A stretch of DNA of 19,418 nucleotides, taken from DAOUBP01 sp034432655. Its GTDB lineage: Bacteria; Chloroflexota; Anaerolineae; CG2-30-64-16. This document shows, piece by piece, positions 14,624 through 19,418 of the stretch. The stretch is taken from positions 1 to 19,418 of the forward strand of contig DAOUBP010000172.1 in the NCBI GenBank assembly GCA_034432655.1, read 5' to 3'. Below the pieces are notes generated by a model. The model worked only from the letters and a program-made list of their open reading frames with translations. It did not search any database and was not told the origin of the DNA. The position numbers and the translations under genes are program-made. Position 1 is the stretch's first letter. Each line of letters begins with the position of its first letter.

Positions 14624-15519
14624 GATGGCTCCTCCGGCCACACACGATGATACATCAGCCACTGGTCCGGGGTTTCGGAAATCCACCTTTCGATCACCGC
14701 CAGGACACGGCGTGCGTTATGGTGTATGTCGGTCGCGCGCTCACCGCTGCGCTCCAGCTCGATCAGCGGGGCCGTGATGGCGTAATAGCCCCGCTCCGGC
14801 GACCAGCGGCAGGCCAGCGGCAGGATCAACGCGTTGGCACTGAGGGCCAGGCGTACCCAGCCGGTGGGCAATAACGAGGGCCGGCCGAAGAACTCGACCG
14901 GTGCGTCGTCACTCGCGCCGTAAGGCCAGTCCACCCCGATCGCGGCCGCGCCCCCCGCGCGCAGCCGTGTGATCGCCTTGCGCAGAGCCGGCCCATCTAT
15001 GGGGGTCTCTTCCAACACCCCACGGTCACGCAAGTCGGAGAGCAGGCGAAACCCACCCCCTGTCATGGCAGCGGAAAGCACCTGGACGGGGAAACCTTCC
15101 AGCGAGTAGCGCAGAAACGCCAGGTTGAAGTTGCTCAGATGGCAGCCGCAGATCAACAGCCCGCGTCCGCTGGCCCGGGCGGCCTCGGCGCTGGCCCAAA
15201 ACTCCTGCGGGAACGTCACCGCAGCCTTCACCGCCTCAGCCCCGCGCGAGGCAATCTGCATCAGGTCAATGGTGACCATGCCCGCATGCCGCAGCACGGC
15301 TTGCACGGCCAGGTCAATTTGCTCTGGAGAGGCCCCAGGGCCCAGCACGCCGGCCTGGTTGGCGTACAGGATGCGATAGAGGCTGGCATGTTTGCGCCGG
15401 TACAGCACGCCGGTGATTACGTGCGCCAACGCGTAGCCGGCCGGCCGCGGCAGCCGACGCGCCAGGGTCATCCACAACCTGGTGCCGAAACGACTGGTGG
15501 CAAACTGTTGAAAGTTCAT
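14620..15519 (-). CDS. LpxL/HtrB-like lysophospholipid acyltransferase with altered motif
   Basis: 299 residues, the usual length for this family. The N-terminal part (FGTRLWMTLARRLPRPAGYALAHVITGVLYRR) resembles the membrane-associated start of LpxL/HtrB acyltransferases; the acyl-acceptor block reads GRGLLICGCHLSNFNLAFL. The catalytic HX4(D/E) motif therefore reads His127-LSNF-Asn132, with Asn where an acid is expected. Later blocks (IGVDWPYGASDDAPVEFFGRP; PDQWLMYHRVWPE) are normal for the family. It would transfer an acyl chain to a glycolipid or phospholipid at the inner membrane face. Start and stop both use ATGA overlaps, with the methyltransferase upstream and the macrodomain downstream. 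The family is clear; activity and acceptor are not. Confidence 0.85.
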   Translation of the reverse strand: MNFQQFATSRFGTRLWMTLARRLPRPAGYALAHVITGVLYRRKHASLYRILYANQAGVLGPGASPEQIDLAVQAVLRHAGMVTIDLMQIASRGAEAVKAAVTFPQEFWASAEAARASGRGLLICGCHLSNFNLAFLRYSLEGFPVQVLSAAMTGGGFRLLSDLRDRGVLEETPIDGPALRKAITRLRAGGAAAIGVDWPYGASDDAPVEFFGRPSLLPTGWVRLALSANALILPLACRWSPERGYYAITAPLIELERSGERATDIHHNARRVLAVIERWISETPDQWLMYHRVWPEEPS

Positions 15520-16562
15520 TTTGCCCGCTCAATACCCTCCGGCCGCTGCCCGAGGAAATCCAGCTGGTGGGCGATATACACCAGCCGGCCTGTTTCGATC
15601 TGCGCATGGCGCTGTTCGATCCACCGGCTGAAACGCTCCGGTTCCAGCTCCGGATGGCCGGCCAGGGCAGTGGCCACGGTATGGATGATGAAATGCAGGA
15701 AATAGGCCTCGTCGGCCTCGTAAGCGCCGTTTACAGGATACACGACCCAGTCAGACGGGCCGGCGGCCAGCAGCCTGCCGCCTGCGGCAGCCAGATGGTC
15801 AAACAGGTGTCGTCCGCTGCGGCTGTCGCCGGAAGGCGCGCCGGCCGTGACGCGCTCGTCCATAGTGCGATGGTACAACGCCTCCACCCGCTCGTCAAAT
15901 ACCGGGTCAATCGGGGGCGCAAAGGCCGTCACGCCGTCGAAGACCAGGGTGAAATAGAAAAGACCTGCGGGTGCCAGCTGAGCGAACAGGTGCGGCAGGG
16001 TAGCAGGGATGTCCATCAGATCGAGGAAGGCATGGGCGATCAGCAGGTCGTAGGGGGGCCGGTCGGCCTGCGCCACGACAAAATCGAACAGATCAGCCGT
16101 CACCAGCTCGATCTCGACCGACCGCGTCCCGGCCGCCCCTACCGCCTGGGACCCCCTGGCTGGCCCGGATGAATTCCTCTGCCCCCGGCCGACAGCCGCC
16201 CCTTCGCCAGGTAGCCTCAAGCGCAGGCGGTCTGTGGCATCCATAAAGACCTCCAGGCCGTGTGCCGCGGCCCAGGCCGGCAGTCTTCGACGCGCTTCTG
16301 CGATATTCTCCGACAAGGCGTCCAGGGCCGTGTAGACGATGTCGCGGGGTGGCGCCCAGGTCAGAAAGCGCTCGATCATGGTGCCGATCCCCGCGCCCAC
16401 CTCCAGGACGCGCAGGGGACGGCCCAGCGCCTTTTGCGAGGGCAGTGCCGCGACTAACCGGTCCCACACATGCCGGTTCAGCGCCCGGTCGTCCACCGTG
16501 ACCTTGGCCGCCAGGTAGCGCTGGAAGGAAAGTGTCGTGTCGCAGATAGGATGGAAGCTCAT
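15516..16562 (-). CDS. SAM-dependent class I methyltransferase
   Basis: 348 residues. Motif I is RVLEVGAGIGT (51-61), the acidic end of beta-2 is Asp81 (YTALDALSENI), and ADLFDF (156-161), YDLLIAHAFLDL (171-182) and LAPAGLFYFTLVFDG (196-210) continue the Rossmann core. The substrate is unknown. Residues about 117-150 are a Gly/Ala/Arg-rich insert (GRGQRNSSGPARGS) between beta-3 and beta-4 that does not look like the family. ATG 16562 directly abuts a tandem repeat and has no Shine-Dalgarno; an in-frame TGA lies 9 nt upstream, so no earlier start is possible. It shares an ATGA with the acyltransferase, so both are probably coupled. It could modify a lipid or glycoside made by its neighbours. 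Confidence 0.88.
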   Translation of the reverse strand: MSFHPICDTTLSFQRYLAAKVTVDDRALNRHVWDRLVAALPSQKALGRPLRVLEVGAGIGTMIERFLTWAPPRDIVYTALDALSENIAEARRRLPAWAAAHGLEVFMDATDRLRLRLPGEGAAVGRGQRNSSGPARGSQAVGAAGTRSVEIELVTADLFDFVVAQADRPPYDLLIAHAFLDLMDIPATLPHLFAQLAPAGLFYFTLVFDGVTAFAPPIDPVFDERVEALYHRTMDERVTAGAPSGDSRSGRHLFDHLAAAGGRLLAAGPSDWVVYPVNGAYEADEAYFLHFIIHTVATALAGHPELEPERFSRWIEQRHAQIETGRLVYIAHQLDFLGQRPEGIERAK

Positions 16563-16623
16563 GGCGAATCAGCGAATCAGCGAATGGCGAATCAGCGAAT
16601 GGCGAATCAGCGAATCAGCGAAT
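16561..16623. repeat. Tandem array of 7- and 8-bp units joining two genes
   Basis: The plus strand reads as units atggcga (7) and atcagcga (8) in the order 7-8-8-7-8-7-8-8, plus two bases. The array contains the glycosyltransferase stop codon (TGA at 16617-16615) at one end and touches the methyltransferase ATG at the other, so it replaces the normal spacer and ribosome-binding site. Slippage here would alter spacing and could move the stop. Confidence 0.9.
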
Positions 16624-17787
16624 AGGGGCATATACGAGCGAGAGAAGAAATCCCCGGATGGCAGCGGTGCTCTCGGCCCAGGTGGGCAAGCCCGCAAAGC
16701 GGGCCAGGGCAGCCTGCGCCATGGCGGCCAGCTGCGCCCGGTCGCTGTTCAACCTGCCCAGGATGGCGGCAACCGCGGCGCCATCCTCGGGCGCGACGAG
16801 ATAGCCCTCCCGGCCATCGGTGATAATCTCGTGCGCGGCGCCGACAGTAGAGGCGATGACCGGCAGGCCGTGGCCTAACGCCTCGGCGTAGACAATGCCA
16901 TAGCCCTCGTAGGACGATGGCACGGCCAGCACATGGCTCTCGGCCAGGAGCCGGTTCAACGCTTCGTCTTGGACCGCGCCCAGAAGCTCGACCCGGCCGG
17001 ACAGCCCCAGGCGGACGATGCGCGCACGTAGCGCGGCTGCGTAGGCGGGATCGGCCCGCTCGCTGCCGGCCACGGTCAGCCGACATGCCTCGGCCGGCAG
17101 CCGGGCCAGCGCCTCCAACACTGTGTGTAACCCCTTGCGCGGGATCAGATTGCCGATGAAGAGCACGCGCAGCGGACCAGGTGCAAACGCGCGTTGCACC
17201 ACCTGCTCCGCCAGCATAGACGTCGGGCGATCCTGCGCCAGGGTGCGGCGGCCGTCCAGGTCAGACGCAGCGGCACCTTGCGCGAGAGCGTGGGTTCCGC
17301 CCGCAGGCCGGTGGTCGCGGCCAGGCGGGGCCACCACGCCCAAGGGGACCCGACCGACCAGCCGCGCCACCTCGGCCCGGGTCGTCATGCTGTTGAAGAC
17401 AAAACCGTCCACAGTGCCCAGGTAGCGCCGCTCCACCCAGCGATAAAGCCTGTTCTGCCACGCCGGCCGCCTCTCGCTGCTGCGCAAGTGGTGGACGATG
17501 GCGACCACCGGCCAGCGCCGCGGCTGTCCCAGGCGGGTGTTGAGCAGAAACAGCGACGGGTGATTCAGCTCGTCCTGGAGCAGCACATCCCACTCGCCTT
17601 CGCGCAGCCTTCGATACACCGGCGGCGAGACGTTATCGGCCAGGTGCCGGGCGTAGTTCCGCCACGGCAAGGAGACGATCTCGACCTCATCCCCGTATGC
17701 CCGCAAGGCCGCCACCAGCATCCGATCGTACAGATAGCCGCCGGACACCGTATCCAGGTCGCCGTAGATCACCAGGCCAACACGCAT
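16615..17787 (-). CDS. GT4-type (GT-B) glycosyltransferase
   Basis: ATG 17787 (MRVGLVIYGDLD) follows GGGAG by 6 nt; the frame is open upstream but that stretch is not family-like. 390 residues of a two-domain GT-B retaining glycosyltransferase: N-terminal SGGYLYDR (15-22) acceptor loop, VVAIVHHL (94-101), linker IGNLIPRKGLHTVLEAL (211-227) with Arg217/Lys218 contacting the donor diphosphate, and the EX7E motif Glu294-GYGIVYA-Glu302 followed by ALGHGLPVIAS. Residues about 156-195 are an Arg/Gly/Ala-rich insert (GRDHRPAGGTHALAQGAA) at the domain boundary, unlike the family. It presumably transfers a sugar to a lipid or small-molecule acceptor. The gene ends inside the tandem array before the methyltransferase. 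Confidence 0.9.
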   Translation of the reverse strand: MRVGLVIYGDLDTVSGGYLYDRMLVAALRAYGDEVEIVSLPWRNYARHLADNVSPPVYRRLREGEWDVLLQDELNHPSLFLLNTRLGQPRRWPVVAIVHHLRSSERRPAWQNRLYRWVERRYLGTVDGFVFNSMTTRAEVARLVGRVPLGVVAPPGRDHRPAGGTHALAQGAAASDLDGRRTLAQDRPTSMLAEQVVQRAFAPGPLRVLFIGNLIPRKGLHTVLEALARLPAEACRLTVAGSERADPAYAAALRARIVRLGLSGRVELLGAVQDEALNRLLAESHVLAVPSSYEGYGIVYAEALGHGLPVIASTVGAAHEIITDGREGYLVAPEDGAAVAAILGRLNSDRAQLAAMAQAALARFAGLPTWAESTAAIRGFLLSLVYAPIR

Positions 17788-17867
17788 AGTTGCTCCCGAT
17801 GATCTGGATAGTTTTGCAAACTTCATCGTTCGGTGGCCCTTCGGCGGCAGGGCGACACCGCTCACCG

Positions 17868-18245
17868 CTACAGCGCCAGCCGATAGCTGGCCCAGGCGAT
17901 CTCATTTTCCCACAGCTTAACCGTGATTGCGGTCAGGTTGGGCGCCTGGATGGCCGCGGCCAGTTTTGTGCAACAGAGGCGGGCAAACCGCTCAATGCTG
18001 GGATTGAGGCCGGCGAACTCCGGCAGGTCGTTCAACGTCTGATCCCGGTAGGTGGCCACCAACGCATCCAGGTTGCGTTCGATGTCCACGATGTCCACCA
18101 GATAGCCGTGGCGGTCGAGCTCTGCGCCCTCCAGCTGAAGCTCCAGCCGGTAGTGGTGCGAGTGGCGCTGATTCTCGGCCCCCCAATCGCCGCCGATAAG
18201 ATAATGCTGCGCGATGAAATCCCGGGTGACTGCAACAGTGTACAT
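17868..18245 (-). CDS. 6-pyruvoyl-tetrahydropterin synthase / QueD-fold protein, atypical active site
   Basis: ATG 18245 (MYTVAVTRDF) follows GAGGAG; 125 residues, normal for QueD. The zinc triad is present: His14 (FIAQHYL) with His28 and His30 (RHSHHYRLEL). GYLVDIVDIERNLD (47-60), LNDLPEF...NPSIE (71-84) and LWENEIAWASY (111-121, Glu113 as pterin anchor) confirm the fold. However, CxxxHGH reads Glu24-NQR-His-Ser-His, and the LDHHYLND block reads YRDQTLND. The usual catalytic Cys and Asp-His relay are therefore missing. It may bind a pterin-like or other substrate and do a different reaction. It sits 23 bp after the dehydrogenase and 80 bp before the glycosyltransferase. Queuosine synthesis is unlikely since no queC, queE or queF is nearby. 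Confidence 0.85.
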   Translation of the reverse strand: MYTVAVTRDFIAQHYLIGGDWGAENQRHSHHYRLELQLEGAELDRHGYLVDIVDIERNLDALVATYRDQTLNDLPEFAGLNPSIERFARLCCTKLAAAIQAPNLTAITVKLWENEIAWASYRLAL

Positions 18246-18268
18246 ACGTGCTCCTCGCAATTCTCTGC

Positions 18269-19309
18269 TCATGAATATGTCAACACCACCTGGATCGCCT
18301 CGGCCGGCGCCTCATCCAGCAAGCGATATGCCTCAGCGGCGCGCTCGACCGGGAAACGATGGGTGATCAGGCTCGCCGGCCCCACCAACGGCAGCATCTT
18401 CATCGCCCAGGCCAGGCGCCGGGCCTTGGTCCAACGGCCGCTCCATTCAGGCGCCACAGTGCTCACCTGGCTGCTGATCAGGTGCAGGCGCTCACGATGG
18501 AAACGGCCGCCCAGATCCACCGGCGCGCGTTTGCTGCCGTACCAGGAGCCGACCACAATGCGGCCGTTGAAGCCGGCCAGCGCGATGGCGTCATCCAGGG
18601 CAGCCGGGCTGCCCGATAACTCGTAGACCAGGTCGGCGCCCGCGTGGGGTCGCTCCCCTTGCAGCAGCGCCCTGGCTTGTGCCAACGCGGCCTCGGCCGA
18701 CGGGTCGAGGCTCGCGGTCGCGCCCCATGCCAGGGACTGCGCCCGGCGGCGGGGAAAACGATCCAGGGTGACCAGGGCTGCCAACGGAAAGCGGGCCAGC
18801 AGCGCGGTCGTCAGCAGCCCTACTACCCCCTGCCCCAACACCGCGACCTGTTCACCGATGGCCGGCGCACCGTCCATCACCAGGTTGACCGCGGTCTCCA
18901 TGTTGGGGAGAAAAGCAGCTTCCTCGGCAGAAACGCTTTCCGGAAGGGGAATCAGATCGGCCGGGGCAGCATGAAACGCACTTTGATGCGGGTGAAACGC
19001 GCAGACCCGACGCCCCAGCCAGCTCGCGTCAACCTCAGGCCCCAAATCAACCACCCGGCCCACAGCCGCATAGCCGTAACGCAACGGATAACGCACACGG
19101 CCGGCCAGCGCCGGGATGTTGACGTCCACGGCCATGTCGGGGGGCACCTGGCCGCGATAGAAAAGCAGCTCAGTGCCCGGGCTGATGGCCGAGACCTCGG
19201 TGGCCACCGTCACCTGGCCCGGGGCCACTGGCGGCAGCGGCTCCGTGCGCACCTCAACAGTGAAGGGGGCGGCGAAATAGACAGCGCAGGGACGAACGGC
19301 TGAGGTCAT
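18269..19309 (-). CDS. MDR-superfamily (zinc-type alcohol dehydrogenase-like) oxidoreductase, BchC-like
   Basis: 346 residues from ATG 19309 behind GGGAG. GroES-like N-terminal domain (PGQVTVATEVSAISPGTELLFYRGQVP, 30-56) and NAD(P)-binding domain with GQGVVG (159-164) and a beta-2 Asp (VTLDRFPRRRAQSLAWGA). SPGTE replaces the usual CGTD, and the GHE zinc-binding step reads YGYAAVG, so the usual catalytic zinc Cys and His appear absent. That wording resembles the BchC-like branch (bacteriochlorophyllide a dehydrogenase-like) of MDR proteins; no photosynthesis genes are present, so that role is not implied. It is the first gene of the seven-gene minus-strand run. Function probably lies with the pterin-fold protein downstream, as an oxidation or reduction step. 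Confidence 0.85.
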   Translation of the reverse strand: MTSAVRPCAVYFAAPFTVEVRTEPLPPVAPGQVTVATEVSAISPGTELLFYRGQVPPDMAVDVNIPALAGRVRYPLRYGYAAVGRVVDLGPEVDASWLGRRVCAFHPHQSAFHAAPADLIPLPESVSAEEAAFLPNMETAVNLVMDGAPAIGEQVAVLGQGVVGLLTTALLARFPLAALVTLDRFPRRRAQSLAWGATASLDPSAEAALAQARALLQGERPHAGADLVYELSGSPAALDDAIALAGFNGRIVVGSWYGSKRAPVDLGGRFHRERLHLISSQVSTVAPEWSGRWTKARRLAWAMKMLPLVGPASLITHRFPVERAAEAYRLLDEAPAEAIQVVLTYS

Positions 19310-19391
19310 GATCGCGCTCCCCTCGCACGCCGAATGATGAAAGTTAAGAATTTATTCCGGTAATGGGCGAAGCGGCTCGTCACTGACGGCC

Positions 19392-19418
19392 GCACGACCA
19401 TGAATGGATCGTGCTACC
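19392..19418 (+). repeat. Dispersed hairpin repeat, copy 2 (at window edge)
   Basis: gcacga-ccat-ga-atgg-a-tcgtgc folds into a hairpin with a 6-bp outer and a 4-bp inner stem, followed by tacc. It matches 10755-10781 over 27 nt and sits about 80 bp upstream of the dehydrogenase start. The window ends here, so the full element may be longer. Confidence 0.65.

Noticed and set aside
16561..16623. CRISPR or phase-variable coding tract.
   Set aside because: Units are 7-8 bp without spacers, and the array lies between genes, touching only the last codon and stop of the glycosyltransferase.
18269..19309. Bacteriochlorophyll biosynthesis gene bchC.
   Set aside because: Only general similarity to that branch; no photosynthesis gene is nearby.
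1..19418. tRNA, rRNA or transposase genes.
   Set aside because: I found no tRNA cloverleaf, rRNA sequence or transposase motif on either strand by eye.

Overview
The window is GC-rich, gene-dense bacterial DNA with short intergenic gaps, Shine-Dalgarno sites, ATGA start/stop overlaps and many hairpin-forming intergenic repeats. The gene content (CHAT-NTPase-TPR protein, GH13 glucosidases, a penicillin-acylase-type hydrolase, a BchC-like dehydrogenase) and the repeat style suggest a Chloroflexota (Anaerolineae-like) genome. That assignment is inference, since no rRNA or other phylogenetic marker is present.

Layout. (1) 1-2374, minus: the 5' part of a large protein with a CHAT caspase-like protease domain, a STAND-type P-loop NTPase and TPR repeats. 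It runs off the left edge and has no stop in the window. (2) 2375-3084: 710 bp without a gene, holding a train of palindromes and a perfect 15-bp inverted repeat. (3) 3085-4431, plus: saccharopine dehydrogenase-like protein. (4) 4545-8021, minus: cupin, GH13 alpha-amylase, a 64-residue two-helix membrane protein and an epoxide hydrolase-like protein in tight succession, followed by a YjbQ-family protein. (5) 8223-10583, plus: a penicillin acylase-family Ntn-hydrolase with a good sigma-70 promoter. (6) 10852-11418, minus: a four-helix membrane protein of unknown function, divergent from a GH13 alpha-glucosidase (11509-13161, plus). (7) 13284-19309, minus: seven genes in a row. In transcription order they are a BchC-like MDR dehydrogenase, a 6-pyruvoyl-tetrahydropterin-synthase-like protein, a GT4 glycosyltransferase, a SAM methyltransferase, an LpxL/HtrB-like acyltransferase, a macrodomain protein and deoxyribose-phosphate aldolase.

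How the genes may work together. The last block looks like one transcription unit: two ATGA overlaps and mostly short gaps. Dehydrogenase, pterin-fold enzyme, glycosyltransferase, methyltransferase and acyltransferase together suggest a biosynthetic pathway to a glycosylated, methylated or acylated small molecule or lipid. The pterin-synthase-like protein lacks the usual catalytic Cys and His, and the dehydrogenase lacks the usual zinc ligands. This is the best candidate here for an undescribed pathway. The CHAT-STAND-TPR protein is a second candidate, as a single-gene conflict or defence sensor-effector. The GH13 enzymes point to alpha-glucan/oligosaccharide use.

Repeats are a theme. There are hairpin trains between genes, a hairpin family with a compensatory stem change (10755-10781 and 19392-19418), a mixed 7/8-bp tandem array joining two genes (16561-16623), and in-frame low-complexity inserts or duplications inside three genes.
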